Source: Chitinophagaceae bacterium (lineage in GTDB: Bacteria > Bacteroidota > Bacteroidia > Chitinophagales > Chitinophagaceae). From it: a DNA stretch of 64,000 bases. Location of the stretch: assembly GCA_014879565.1 (NCBI GenBank), contig JACSRW010000025.1, positions 186,001 through 250,000 of the forward strand. The letters are read 5' to 3'. A program made the position numbers and the translations under genes. The notes below the pieces were generated by a model. The model made no database searches. It was not told the origin of the DNA and saw nothing but the letters and a program-made list of their open reading frames with translations. Every line of letters starts with the position of its first letter. Position 1 is the stretch's first letter. This document shows, piece after piece, positions 35,344-44,748 of this stretch.

Positions 35344-37830
35344 CTACCGGATCAGCATCAGGTTCCCTTTCTTGAATATTTTTTCCCCATTGTAATCCAC
35401 GCCTTCCACCATAAAGACATAATTACCTGTACCCTGCAACTGACCGCCCAAACGGCCATCCCAGCCGGCGCCCATCTGGTTGGTGCTGAACACCAGTTGC
35501 CCCCACCGGTTAAAGATCCGGAAAAAAGTCAGGCTTTGCACACCTACACAAATCGGGAAAATCCGGTCGTTCAGCCCGTCTCCGTTGGGCGTAAAACCCG
35601 TCGGTACAAATATTTCAGGGCCCGTTCTGAAGATGGTCACTTTGATATTATCCTCCCCAAAACAGCCTTCAGGATTGGTGGCCCTGACTACATAGGTAAT
35701 GGAAGTACCCATCTCCGGACTGAGGGTGGCTACCGGGTTGTAAATGCCGGTTGCGCTGAGTCCCAGGGCGGGGCTCCAGTTGAAATTATCCGCTGTGGGG
35801 TCACTGACGGAAGCCGTGAGTTGCAGTGGCTGATTAGCTACAACCGACGTGTCATTCCCTGCAAAAACCACAATCCGGGGTTTTACAACCACCCGTATAG
35901 TATCCCGGAACTGGTTCGGGCATCCTTCATTGCTTACCGTGAGTACATAATCGGTTGTATTCCGCGGGGAAGCCAGCGGTTGTAATAATTGCGGCAAAGT
36001 GGTTATCACTCCTGAACCTGTATTACTGAGTGTACTGCTGTTACTCCAGCTGTAATGGGTACCCGTCGTAACCCGGCCGTTAAGCGTGGTGCCGGTTCCG
36101 TAACATATAATTACAGAATCAGGACTGGCCACCGCGGAAGGGAAAGGAATATTGACAAAATTTATCGTGGAAACAGCACTGGTATCTGCCGGACAAACCC
36201 CGCTTTGCAGAATGGCCCTGTAATAAGTGGTCGCATTTACGCCCGTTACTGCATATACGGTACTTGTATTGGCGGGCGACTGATTGTTCCAGGTACTGTT
36301 ATCCAATGACCATTGCCAGTTTAACACGGTCCCGGTAAACCCGGCCAGACTGAGCTGGTTGCCGGCATGCTGACCGAGACAGATGGTGGTCTGCGCCGGA
36401 CTGATCACCCCTCCCTCAGTCAATGGGTCAACCGTAACGGTAACCGCCTCACTGGTATCCCGCAGACAAGCCGCTCCGTTTTGTACAATCACTTTATACC
36501 GGGTGGTACTCGTCAGGTTGGAAGCCGTATAATTTACCGAGGTATTGGCCAGCGGAGTCCAGTTAATACCATCAGTGGAAGATATCCAGTTCAGTATATT
36601 ACCGGTATGCCCGGTCAGGGTCAGCAGGGTATTGTTATTCCCGTAACAAACGGTTTCATCATCACTGATTTCACCCGCCACTGTGGGCGGTGTAGTTGCG
36701 ACCGTAATGGTATCACGCAGGTCAGCGCACCCGTTTACCTCATGGGCAATAATATTTCCGCCATTGTTTCCTGCAGTAACGGTAATGATATTGGAATTTG
36801 CCCCTGAAAGTATGGTCCAGCCTGAGGGTACCGTCCAGTTATAAATGGCCCCGGCCAGGGCCGGTATGGAGTAAGTGAGCTGGCTGTTGGTACAGGCTAC
36901 GGGTAATCCGCTGATCTGAAGTCCGGCACAGGTATTCCTTAAAGCCACATAGGCATAGGCAAAATGCCCACCCGGTTCACAGTTTACCGTTTCAAATGTG
37001 AGGGTAACCTGCCGGCCCCGGTAAGCAGAGAGGTCAAAAGTTACTTCGGTCCAGCTTTTTGTCCATACATCAAACAGTAAAGTACCATTGGTATTATTGG
37101 TGCCGGTATGCGTAAGAAAAGGAACCGAACTCAGGGAGAAACCGTTGGCCAGTGCCGCTGCCGTATCCAGGGTGGCCCCTGTTGATCCTCCGCCACCGCC
37201 TCCGCCGCCCGCATTGTCAAATGTGGGCAGATAATACTGGGGCGATGCACAGGTCACCACACTGTCTTCCGTAGAAAGAGTAGCTCTGAACAATGGCTGC
37301 TGATTGGAATTATGGGTTCCGTTTTCAAGGACCATCGCATATGCATAGGTCATGGTATAGGGCGTGGAAGCAGGTCCGGCCGGCACATTGATGGTATAAC
37401 TGATTGACCGCATAAATCCTCCCGGATTATTGGTTGAACCGGGGTTGGCATTTCGGTATTCCCAGGAAGTGGCCGTGGATCCCAGTTTAACGGAATAACC
37501 GTAATTATAACCGTTAATAGTGGGTATCAGGGGAAAGTTGCCAAAGGGATCTGCTCCCTGGGTACTGATCACCTGTATACCATTCAGCAGGAGACTGTAT
37601 TCATATATGCTACTGATACCCGTATTCGGCAGGGGATAATTGGTAGACGCCCCGCTGGCCAGTCCCGTTCTGGCTGACCAGGCAGAAAGATCACCACTGG
37701 CAAAATTGATATTGGCCGGACAATTCTGTAACTGGGCAGACACTGACCCGGGGAAAAGCCAGACTGCCATCCATAAAAAACATATGGGCAGTTTACGGCG
37801 TATCAATTGTCGGCTTATGATGGTTTTCAT
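35344..37830 (-). CDS. Large secreted protein with gliding-motility-type (CHU_C, T9SS type B) C-terminal domain
   Basis: Protein of 828 aa with a signal peptide ending VSAQ. The N-terminal part is a lectin-like or cleaved-adhesin-like domain (about residues 35-300), interrupted by a run of eight or more glycines near residue 210. Next come repeated Ig/PKD-like modules of about 85 aa, e.g. GEISDDETVCYG..LNWISSTDG and GVISPAQTTICLG..LNWQWSLDN. The C-terminal sorting domain is VPTGFTPNGDGLND..FFRIFNRWGQLVF..YVFMVEG. It is a T9SS cargo attached to or released from the cell surface, plausibly an adhesin. Confidence 0.87.
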   Translation of the reverse strand: MKTIISRQLIRRKLPICFLWMAVWLFPGSVSAQLQNCPANINFASGDLSAWSARTGLASGASTNYPLPNTGISSIYEYSLLLNGIQVISTQGADPFGNFPLIPTINGYNYGYSVKLGSTATSWEYRNANPGSTNNPGGFMRSISYTINVPAGPASTPYTMTYAYAMVLENGTHNSNQQPLFRATLSTEDSVVTCASPQYYLPTFDNAGGGGGGGGSTGATLDTAAALANGFSLSSVPFLTHTGTNNTNGTLLFDVWTKSWTEVTFDLSAYRGRQVTLTFETVNCEPGGHFAYAYVALRNTCAGLQISGLPVACTNSQLTYSIPALAGAIYNWTVPSGWTILSGANSNIITVTAGNNGGNIIAHEVNGCADLRDTITVATTPPTVAGEISDDETVCYGNNNTLLTLTGHTGNILNWISSTDGINWTPLANTSVNYTASNLTSTTRYKVIVQNGAACLRDTSEAVTVTVDPLTEGGVISPAQTTICLGQHAGNQLSLAGFTGTVLNWQWSLDNSTWNNQSPANTSTVYAVTGVNATTYYRAILQSGVCPADTSAVSTINFVNIPFPSAVASPDSVIICYGTGTTLNGRVTTGTHYSWSNSSTLSNTGSGVITTLPQLLQPLASPRNTTDYVLTVSNEGCPNQFRDTIRVVVKPRIVVFAGNDTSVVANQPLQLTASVSDPTADNFNWSPALGLSATGIYNPVATLSPEMGTSITYVVRATNPEGCFGEDNIKVTIFRTGPEIFVPTGFTPNGDGLNDRIFPICVGVQSLTFFRIFNRWGQLVFSTNQMGAGWDGRLGGQLQGTGNYVFMVEGVDYNGEKIFKKGNLMLIR

Positions 37831-37896
37831 ACAGATTGCACGGCATCCGGGCCGCTTTATAACGGGAAAAAGGGTTTAATGGTATCCAGATTCATA

Positions 37897-37904
37897 CAAA
37901 ACTA
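37897..37904 (-). promoter_or_regulatory. -7 element of the CHU_C gene
   Basis: An exact TAGTTTTG lies on the minus strand, 66 nt before the ATG at 37830. No strong -33 element was seen. Confidence 0.45.
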
Positions 37905-38035
37905 TCAATTCTGCCCGTTTTGACGACTGATTACGGTTGATTCCTCCCTCCTATCGGAAAAGTAAGGAAAAAGGTTTCTTTTTAAACCTGGAATTCAGCT
38001 GATTGATCACTAAGACACTGAAAGACAGAAAAAGT

Positions 38036-38923
38036 TTAGTCCCCCGTACCGGATATGGCCACACCCAGCCGCTTCAGACAACGCAACAGGCTCTCCTCCC
38101 AGGCTGGTGCAGGCGGGGGCCATGTACGGAAGGTCATGCTGCAATCAAGCGCCGAGTAGGCCGGCCGGCTGGCAATGCTGGGATATCCCGATGAAGGCAC
38201 TGAGGTAATCCGGCAATTACGGCCCGTAAAGTCGCGTATCTGCCGGGCAAAATCATACCAGCTGATGACACCCTGGTTGCAATAATGATATATACCGGGG
38301 TCCCATTTACCTGAACGTATCAGCCTGAGCATAAAATCTGCCAGGTCGGCTGCATAGGTCGGACTGCCGTACTGATCGCTGACAACCTGCAGTATTTCTT
38401 TTTCCTGCATGAGCCGGCACATGGTTTTGACAAAATTTTTTCCAAACTCCGAATAAACCCATGAAGTGCGGATAATGATACAGTCCGGATCAAAGCGCCG
38501 GGCCTCTTCCTCCCCTTTGAGTTTGGAGGCCCCGTAAACTGAACGGGGACCCGTGGGCGTATCCGGCTGATAAGGCTGGTCGCCCTTACCGTCAAATACA
38601 TAATCCGTGGAAAGATGCAGGAGTTTGGTGCCATATTCATGGCAAACTGCAGCCAGTACACCGACGGCCTCCGCATTTATCTGGAAGGCCAGTTCCTGTT
38701 CTGATTCCGCTTTATCCACTGCCGTATACGCAGCACAATTAATCAGGTACCGGGGTTTTACCGCCCTGAAATAATTTCTGACAAGTTCAAAATGATGGAT
38801 GGGCAGATCCTCCCGCGAGAGAAAGAGGAAACGGTATTCCGGGTATTCGTTTTCCAGTTGGCGGAGTTCCTTACCAACCTGCCCGTTGGCGCCGGTTACC
38901 AGTATGGTCGGGGTATCCTGCAT
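38036..38923 (-). CDS. rfbD: dTDP-4-dehydrorhamnose reductase
   Basis: SDR-fold enzyme of 295 aa that makes dTDP-L-rhamnose in the last step of the pathway. ILVTGANGQVGKEL is the nucleotide-binding motif, STDYVFDG is conserved, and VYGASKLKGE carries the catalytic YxxxK. The ORF-track start (38953) is replaced by ATG 38923, which overlaps the rfbC stop by one base (TGATG). It is the last gene of the operon degT-dehydrogenase-rfbC-rfbD. rfbA and rfbB are not in the window. Confidence 0.93.
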   Translation of the reverse strand: MQDTPTILVTGANGQVGKELRQLENEYPEYRFLFLSREDLPIHHFELVRNYFRAVKPRYLINCAAYTAVDKAESEQELAFQINAEAVGVLAAVCHEYGTKLLHLSTDYVFDGKGDQPYQPDTPTGPRSVYGASKLKGEEEARRFDPDCIIIRTSWVYSEFGKNFVKTMCRLMQEKEILQVVSDQYGSPTYAADLADFMLRLIRSGKWDPGIYHYCNQGVISWYDFARQIRDFTGRNCRITSVPSSGYPSIASRPAYSALDCSMTFRTWPPPAPAWEESLLRCLKRLGVAISGTGD

Positions 38924-39483
38924 CAGGATTGAAAGGTAAACGTATTCAGGCAATTGGCGAGCGGGGGCAGTTGCAGGTCTTTATCGGATACAATTTCATT
39001 TCCGGCAGGAATTCGCCAGTCAATTTTTAAGGCAGGATCATTATAAATAATCCCCCCCTCACTTTCCCGGTTATAGAAACCATCACATTTATACAGGACT
39101 TCCGCTTTTTCGCTTAACACGGAGAAACCATGGGCAAATCCGCGCGGCACCAGTAATTGTTTATTGTTTTCGGCGGATAATTCTACGCTGAACACCCTTC
39201 CCCAGGTGGGGGAGCCCCGGCGGATATCCACCACCACATCCAGGATAACCCCCTGGAGTACCCGCACCACTTTGGCCTGTGCATGAGGCGGCAACTGGTA
39301 ATGAAGCCCCCGGATCACTCCATAAGCGGAACTGGACTGGTTATCCTGCACCCACTGGGTATGAAATCCTTCCGCGCGAAACAGGCGGTCATTAAAAGAT
39401 TCAAAAAAGTACCCGCGGCTGTCTGCAAAAACCACCGGTTCATATACCAGCAAGCCGGGAAATTCTGTTTGAATAAAGGGCAT
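38923..39483 (-). CDS. rfbC: dTDP-4-dehydrorhamnose 3,5-epimerase
   Basis: Cupin-fold epimerase of 186 aa. Conserved features: YEPVVFADSRGYFFESFN, WVQDNQSSSAYGVIRGLHYQ (with the catalytic His), VVDIRRGSPTWG and VPRGFAHGFSVLS. It converts dTDP-4-keto-6-deoxyglucose to the L-rhamnose precursor. The start MPFIQTEFPG at 39483 is preferred to 39546, which lies inside the upstream gene. Only one base separates it from the dehydrogenase stop. Confidence 0.94.
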   Translation of the reverse strand: MPFIQTEFPGLLVYEPVVFADSRGYFFESFNDRLFRAEGFHTQWVQDNQSSSAYGVIRGLHYQLPPHAQAKVVRVLQGVILDVVVDIRRGSPTWGRVFSVELSAENNKQLLVPRGFAHGFSVLSEKAEVLYKCDGFYNRESEGGIIYNDPALKIDWRIPAGNEIVSDKDLQLPPLANCLNTFTFQS

Positions 39484-39484
39484 A

Positions 39485-40774
39485 TCAGAGACTCCAGTAA
39501 GTACGGTTAGTGATTTTATTACGGAAAATACCTTTGAGGTCTGCAATCAGGGCATGTGGTTTGGTGATGGAAGTGAAATAATCATCTCCCAGTTCCTTGT
39601 ATTGCCGGTGCGGCACAGGAATAATCACCGCGTCATACTCATTCGCCGGCTCATTTACCAGGCCGAATCCGTATTCATGTTCCAGTTCCGCGGAATCGGC
39701 AAACGGATCTTCCACATCCACATTCACATAAAACTCTTTCAGGGCATTTACCACATCGGCGACTTTTGAATTCCGGATATCACTCACATCTTCTTTAAAA
39801 GTGGCGCCCTTTATCAGCACCCGGGCTGCTTTCACATCACCGTTGTTCTTGATAATATGCTGAATCACTTTGCGGGCGACATATTTACCCATATTATCAT
39901 TGATGCTGCGGCCGGCCAGGATCACTTCCGAATGATACCCCAGTTCCTTTGCCTTGTAGGTAAGGTAATACGGATCCACTCCGATACAATGTCCTCCTAC
40001 CAGACCAGGCTGAAACCTGAGAAAGTTCCACTTGGTTCCGGCGGCTTCCAGCACCTCATAAGTGTTGATATTCATCTTGTCAAAAATGAGCGACAACTCA
40101 TTCATGAGGGCAATATTCAGATCCCGCTGGGTGTTTTCAATAATTTTTGCCGCTTCTGCCACTTTGATGGAAGAAGCCCGGTGTACACCGGCCCTGACAA
40201 CCAGTTCATAAGTTTTCGCAATTTCTTCCAGGGATTCCGCGTCACAGCCGGAAACCACTTTTACAATTGTGGCCAGCGTATGCTGTTTGTCACCGGGATT
40301 GATTCTTTCCGGAGAATAACCGATTTTAAAATCGCTGACCGCTTTCAGCCCTGATAATTTTTCAATGATCGGCAGGCAGTCTTCCTCTGTACAACCGGGA
40401 TATACGGTAGACTCAAACACCACATAATCTCCTTTTTTAATGACCTTCCCCACTGTTTCCGATGCACGCTGTACCGGCTTCAGGTCCGGCACATTGTGTT
40501 CATCCACCGGTGTGGGTACAGCCACAATGAAAAATTTCGCCTCCCTTAACACATCCAGCGAGTCGGTAAATGTGATATCACAACCGTCAAACGCCTCTTT
40601 CTCCAGTTCATTGCTGGGATCTATGCCCTGCTTCATCATCTCGATACGACGGGCACTGATATCAAAGCCAATAACAGAAATTTTTCGTGCGAATTCGAGA
40701 GCGATTGGCAGGCCGACATAGCCGAGCCCGATTACAGCCAGTTTTGCATTTTTATCAAGTAAGTCCTGGTACAT
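39485..40774 (-). CDS. UDP-N-acetyl-hexosamine 6-dehydrogenase family (WbpA/TviB-like)
   Basis: Nucleotide-sugar dehydrogenase of 429 aa. The N-terminal Rossmann motif is LAVIGLGYVGLPIALEFA, and VVFESTVYPGCTEE and GYSPERINPGD are typical of the UDP-GlcNAc/ManNAc dehydrogenase branch. The catalytic Cys is in LVGGHCIGVDPYYLTYKA. It oxidises C6 to a uronic acid for O-antigen or capsule. The neighbouring DegT aminotransferase suggests a 2,3-diamino-uronic acid route, but the acetyltransferase and oxidoreductase for that are not here. Confidence 0.9.
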   Translation of the reverse strand: MYQDLLDKNAKLAVIGLGYVGLPIALEFARKISVIGFDISARRIEMMKQGIDPSNELEKEAFDGCDITFTDSLDVLREAKFFIVAVPTPVDEHNVPDLKPVQRASETVGKVIKKGDYVVFESTVYPGCTEEDCLPIIEKLSGLKAVSDFKIGYSPERINPGDKQHTLATIVKVVSGCDAESLEEIAKTYELVVRAGVHRASSIKVAEAAKIIENTQRDLNIALMNELSLIFDKMNINTYEVLEAAGTKWNFLRFQPGLVGGHCIGVDPYYLTYKAKELGYHSEVILAGRSINDNMGKYVARKVIQHIIKNNGDVKAARVLIKGATFKEDVSDIRNSKVADVVNALKEFYVNVDVEDPFADSAELEHEYGFGLVNEPANEYDAVIIPVPHRQYKELGDDYFTSITKPHALIADLKGIFRNKITNRTYWSL

Positions 40775-40800
40775 GGTCCGGTGGTTTAACGGTTAGGGTA

Positions 40801-41931
40801 TTATTTGTTCAGGTAGGCAATTACGTTTTGGGTAATCCAGGCCAGTTGCTCTTCATCCAGTTCCGTATGGATGGGCAGAGAAATTACCCGGCTGGTCAGC
40901 CAGTCGGTAACCGGCATAACCTGGGAGGCGGTACCAAATTGTTCAAACATTTTTTGTTTATGCGCGGGCACGGGATAATAAATCATGGAAGGCACCTGCT
41001 TTTCTGCCAGCCACGCGGATAGTCCGTCGCGGTCCGCGTCCTGCAGGATCAGGGTATACTGATGAAATACATGTGTACAGTAATCAGCCCGGTAAGGAAC
41101 GGTAACACCGGCCAGACCGGCAAATGCCTGATCATAATAATCAGCTGCCCGGCGACGGCGTACAATATATTCGTCCAGGTGTTTCAGTTTGATATCCAGG
41201 ATGGCAGCCTGAATCGTATCCAGCCGGCTGTTGCAGCCGACCGTATCATGATAATATCTTTTCTGCTGTCCGTGATTGGCAATCATCCTGAGTTTTACCG
41301 CCAGATCAGCATCATTGGTAAACATGGCTCCGCCGTCCCCAAATGCGCCCAGATTCTTGGATGGGTAAAATGACGTGCAGCCAATATGACCGATAGTGCC
41401 GGTTTTTTTCTTTGATCCATCAGAAAAAGTATAATCACAGCCAATTGCCTGTGCGTTATCCTCCACTACAAACAGGTTATGTTTGGCTGCAATCGCCATA
41501 ATTTCCTCCATGGGGGCGGCATGTCCGTACAGGTGAACGGGTACAATGGCCCGGGTGCGCGGGGTGATGGCTTTCTCAATCGCCGCCGGGTCAATACAGA
41601 ATGTTTTCGGATCTACCTCAACAAAGACCGGTTTCAGCCGGAGCAGGGCGATCACTTCCGTGGTGGCAATATAGGTAAAAGAAGGGGTGATCACTTCGTC
41701 GCCGGGTTCGAGGCCCAGGGCCATCATGGCTATCTGCAGGGCATCGGTACCATTGGCACAGGGGATGGTATGGTTTACGCCAAGATAGGCGGAAAGGTTG
41801 GCCGCGAAATCCTGAACCGGTTTGCCATTAATAAAAGCCGAACTCTCCAGTACATCCAGCACGGCTTTGTCCACTTCGTTTTTTATATGATGATACTGCG
41901 TGCGGGTATCTACCATTTGTATCTGTCGCAT
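40801..41931 (-). CDS. DegT/DnrJ/EryC1-family sugar aminotransferase
   Basis: PLP aminotransferase of 376 aa. FYPSKNLGAFGDGGAMFTN carries the cofactor Lys, and IPCANGTDALQIAMMALG, GDEVITPSFTYIAT and VPVHLYGHAAPMEEI are family blocks. It resembles WbpE-type enzymes that aminate UDP-3-keto-uronic sugars, which matches the downstream dehydrogenase; this is inference. It is the first gene of the operon, with an exact -7 element 29 nt upstream, divergent from waaA. Confidence 0.9.
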   Translation of the reverse strand: MRQIQMVDTRTQYHHIKNEVDKAVLDVLESSAFINGKPVQDFAANLSAYLGVNHTIPCANGTDALQIAMMALGLEPGDEVITPSFTYIATTEVIALLRLKPVFVEVDPKTFCIDPAAIEKAITPRTRAIVPVHLYGHAAPMEEIMAIAAKHNLFVVEDNAQAIGCDYTFSDGSKKKTGTIGHIGCTSFYPSKNLGAFGDGGAMFTNDADLAVKLRMIANHGQQKRYYHDTVGCNSRLDTIQAAILDIKLKHLDEYIVRRRRAADYYDQAFAGLAGVTVPYRADYCTHVFHQYTLILQDADRDGLSAWLAEKQVPSMIYYPVPAHKQKMFEQFGTASQVMPVTDWLTSRVISLPIHTELDEEQLAWITQNVIAYLNK

Positions 41932-41959
41932 GAAGGAAATTTATTCGTTTAAAGTGCCG

Positions 41960-41967
41960 CAAAAATA
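41960..41967 (-). promoter_or_regulatory. -7 element of the nucleotide-sugar operon
   Basis: An exact TATTTTTG lies on the minus strand, 28 nt before the degT-like ATG. It is back to back with the waaA promoter. Confidence 0.5.
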
Positions 41968-41998
41968 GTAAAATACCGCTGGTTTGCCGCATTGACAT

Positions 41999-42006
41999 TA
42001 CTTTTG
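41999..42006 (+). promoter_or_regulatory. -7 element of waaA
   Basis: An exact TACTTTTG on the plus strand gives a short leader before the TTG start at 42029. Confidence 0.45.
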
Positions 42007-42028
42007 CCGGAAACATATACCTGCCGGT

Positions 42029-43300
42029 TTGGCTGTCATTCTTTACAATATATTTCTGTTTCTGTTTTCCGCAGCTGTCCGGATCGGCGCCCTGTTTTCG
42101 CCTAAAGCCGCCAGTTGGGTGAAGGGGCGGAAAAATATATTCCCGCAACTGCAAGCTGCCATCCCGGCTGATGCCAAAATAATCTGGATGCATTGCGCCT
42201 CCCTTGGGGAATTTGAACAGGGCCGTCCGCTGCTGGAAGCCATCCGGAGCCGGTATCCTGCTTACCGTTTGTTACTTACTTTTTTTTCACCATCAGGATA
42301 CGAGGTTAGGAAAAATTATGAAGGTGTTGACTGGGTGTTCTACCTGCCGGCCGACGGACCACGGAATGCCCGGAAATTCCTGGAAATCGCACACCCCGAG
42401 CTGGTCATCTTTGTCAAGTATGAATTCTGGTATTATTACCTGAAAAAAATCAGGTACCGGGGAATTCCCCTGCTGCTTGTTTCAGCCAACTTCTGGAAGG
42501 GCATGAGTTTTTTCTCCTGGTACGGAGGTCTTTACCGTAAAATGCTCTCCCGCTTTGAGCACGTTTTCGTTCAAAACGAAAATTCCCTGCACCTGCTTAA
42601 CGAAATCGGCCTGGGAGCCAACAGCAGTATAGCCGGAGATACCCGTTTTGACCGGGTATCCGAAATCGCAGGCCGCTTCACCCCCCTACCCCTTGTTGAA
42701 GCTTTCTGTGGCACAAGCCCGGTACTGGTATGCGGCAGCACCTGGCCAGATGATGAGCAGGTCATTGCGGCAGCTACACAGCAGCAGCCGGATTTACAGG
42801 AATTAAAAATAATTATTGCGCCGCATGAAACCGGCGAAACCCATATCCAGGATATTCTTCGTCTTTTCCCCGGCGCTCTTCGGTACTCCGGTGCTGATCC
42901 GGAAAAAGCAAGCGGGGCACAGGTACTGGTTATTGATAATATTGGTATGCTCTCCCGTATATACCGGTACGGGTGGGTCACTTATGTGGGAGGAGGACTG
43001 AAAAAATCAGGTATCCATAATGTGCTGGAAGCGGCAGTATATGGGAAAATTGTACTGTTCGGCCCGAATTACCGGCAATATGCAGAAGCCGTCGGTCTGA
43101 TCAAATGTGGCGGCGCGATCAGTTTTACCGATGAAAAGAAGGATGGAAAGATGCTGCGCCTTTTGCTGAATACCCTTTTGGAAGACGAAAATGAATACGG
43201 GTTACGGGCGGCGGCCGCCGCTCATTTTGTCGAATCCCACAAGGGAGCCACCGGCAGAATAATGCAGTATATTCAGGAAAAGCGTCTTTTAACCAGCTGA
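42029..43300 (+). CDS. waaA: 3-deoxy-D-manno-octulosonic acid (Kdo) transferase
   Basis: Inner-membrane-associated GT-B glycosyltransferase of 423 aa that adds Kdo to lipid IVA. It has an N-terminal hydrophobic anchor (ILYNIFLFLFSAAVRIGALF), IWMHCASLGEFEQGRPLLEAI, YLPADGPRNARKFLEIAHPELVI, and the C-terminal donor site YVGGGLKKSGIHNVLEAAVYG. The start is TTG, since no in-frame ATG precedes the anchor and the -7 element lies 22 nt upstream. Its 3' end overlaps the convergent gene at 43273 by 28 nt. It fits the adjacent LPS-sugar operon. Confidence 0.93.
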   Translation: MAVILYNIFLFLFSAAVRIGALFSPKAASWVKGRKNIFPQLQAAIPADAKIIWMHCASLGEFEQGRPLLEAIRSRYPAYRLLLTFFSPSGYEVRKNYEGVDWVFYLPADGPRNARKFLEIAHPELVIFVKYEFWYYYLKKIRYRGIPLLLVSANFWKGMSFFSWYGGLYRKMLSRFEHVFVQNENSLHLLNEIGLGANSSIAGDTRFDRVSEIAGRFTPLPLVEAFCGTSPVLVCGSTWPDDEQVIAAATQQQPDLQELKIIIAPHETGETHIQDILRLFPGALRYSGADPEKASGAQVLVIDNIGMLSRIYRYGWVTYVGGGLKKSGIHNVLEAAVYGKIVLFGPNYRQYAEAVGLIKCGGAISFTDEKKDGKMLRLLLNTLLEDENEYGLRAAAAAHFVESHKGATGRIMQYIQEKRLLTS

Positions 43301-43989
43301 TCAAAATGTAAAACAGCCTCATTGTTCGGATCCCAGCCCAGCTTCACCTTTAACTCCCGGCTGATCCAGTATTCGGCCTCCGCATAAACGGTGAAATTAT
43401 TGATCGTGCGGATACACCGGTCATACATATTTTCATCGCCACGGAACAATTCGTTTATAAACAGAAATCGGTCATTGATACCGATCGCTTTCCGCAAGTC
43501 ACGCACCGGAGCTTCTTTCAATACCTCCATCAGTTCGGTATGCCCCTGTTTCAGCTTGTCATTCAGGGATTCGCCATTATCCCCCTTGTCATTCACTTCT
43601 TTTTTCGGTGCCTGGTGAAATAGCGTCGGTATTTCCGTAAGCGGATCAAAAGTCATATCCAGCTGCGTATTCCGGGCTTTAGCGGCTGGCGCTTCTGCAG
43701 TTTTAAGAGGTTTCTCCGGGGTTATTGGTTCCGTAACGGGATTAGCCGGAGCGGGAATATATTTTTCGTATTGTTCCGGAACTACCGCGGTTTCCCGGCT
43801 TACCGGGGCCGCAGGTACTGCCGGCAGCATTACCGCGACCTTGGCGGTTCCCAGCCCCTGTCCGGATGCTGAACCGGCCTTGGTCAGCTCAAACTGGATC
43901 AGCTGAACGGTGGCCAGCAACTGAGCCGGGCTGGCATGCTGGTCTGCCTGTTCTTTTAGTTTATGGATCAATGAAGCGATTCGTTCCAT
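43273..43989 (-). CDS. Conserved hypothetical protein, Bacteroidota type
   Basis: Protein of 238 aa of unknown function. A helical N-terminus (RIASLIHKLKEQADQHASPAQLLATVQLIQFEL) is followed by a Pro/Ala-rich linker (about residues 45-120). A compact C-terminal domain comes next (DLRKAIGINDRFLFINELFRGDEN, RCIRTINNFTVYAEAEYWI). I believe this C-terminal segment recurs in Bacteroidota genomes, but no function is known to me. No signal peptide is present. It converges on waaA with a 28-nt overlap. Confidence 0.75.
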   Translation of the reverse strand: MERIASLIHKLKEQADQHASPAQLLATVQLIQFELTKAGSASGQGLGTAKVAVMLPAVPAAPVSRETAVVPEQYEKYIPAPANPVTEPITPEKPLKTAEAPAAKARNTQLDMTFDPLTEIPTLFHQAPKKEVNDKGDNGESLNDKLKQGHTELMEVLKEAPVRDLRKAIGINDRFLFINELFRGDENMYDRCIRTINNFTVYAEAEYWISRELKVKLGWDPNNEAVLHFDQLVKRRFS

Positions 43990-44083
43990 TCAATTATATT
44001 TGGCCCCGGTGAACGGGCCTGATAAAGTTACAAACAGTTTGCCAATAAAAAGGACTCTCCCCGGGGAGGTTTAAATCTTAACA

Positions 44084-44650
44084 ATGTTTATTGAACCCAA
44101 TACCAGCGGTGAAAAAAGAGGCAGTATCGAAGTGATCTGTGGCTCCATGTTCAGCGGCAAGACCGAAGAACTGATCCGTCGTCTTAAAAGAGTAAAAATC
44201 GCCAACCAGAAAGTGGAGATTTTCAAACCCGCCATAGACATCCGCTATGACGAAGTGAAGATCGTATCGCATGATGCGTCCGCCATTCATTCCACCCCGA
44301 TAGATAATTCCCAGAAAATACTGCTGATGGCCGGTGATGCGGATGTGATCGGGATAGATGAAGCACAGTTTTTTGATGAGGAAATCGCGAATGTCTGTGA
44401 CGAACTGGCATTCCGGGGTATCCGGGTAATTGTGGCCGGTCTGGATATGGATTACCTGGGCAAACCCTTCGGCCAGATGCCCTATATCATGGCCAAGGCC
44501 GACTATGTAACCAAACTGCACGCCATCTGTATGAAATGCGGAAGTATCGCCAATTATTCCTACCGCAAAATACCCAACGAGGACCAGGTAATGCTGGGGG
44601 CCACTGATGCCTATGAGCCCCGTTGCCGGAAATGTTATCATGAAAAGTAA
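44084..44650 (+). CDS. tdk: Thymidine kinase
   Basis: Type II thymidine kinase of 188 aa in the salvage pathway (thymidine to dTMP). The P-loop is [15 protein letters not shown], the Walker B region [10 protein letters not shown], and the lasso/zinc-binding Cys pairs are CMKCGS and CRKCYHEK near the C-terminus. The Zn site and length are intact. It stands alone; ccmB starts about 100 nt downstream. Confidence 0.95.
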   Translation: MFIEPNTSGEKRGSIEVICGSMFSGKTEELIRRLKRVKIANQKVEIFKPAIDIRYDEVKIVSHDASAIHSTPIDNSQKILLMAGDADVIGIDEAQFFDEEIANVCDELAFRGIRVIVAGLDMDYLGKPFGQMPYIMAKADYVTKLHAICMKCGSIANYSYRKIPNEDQVMLGATDAYEPRCRKCYHEK

Positions 44651-44748
44651 ACACTCGGGTTTCTGTTGAAGGAATTTTGATACCGTATAGACAGGTGCAG
44701 CGACATCCTGTTTAAAAAAAAGCCCGGCTTACACTGAAACAATTATTT

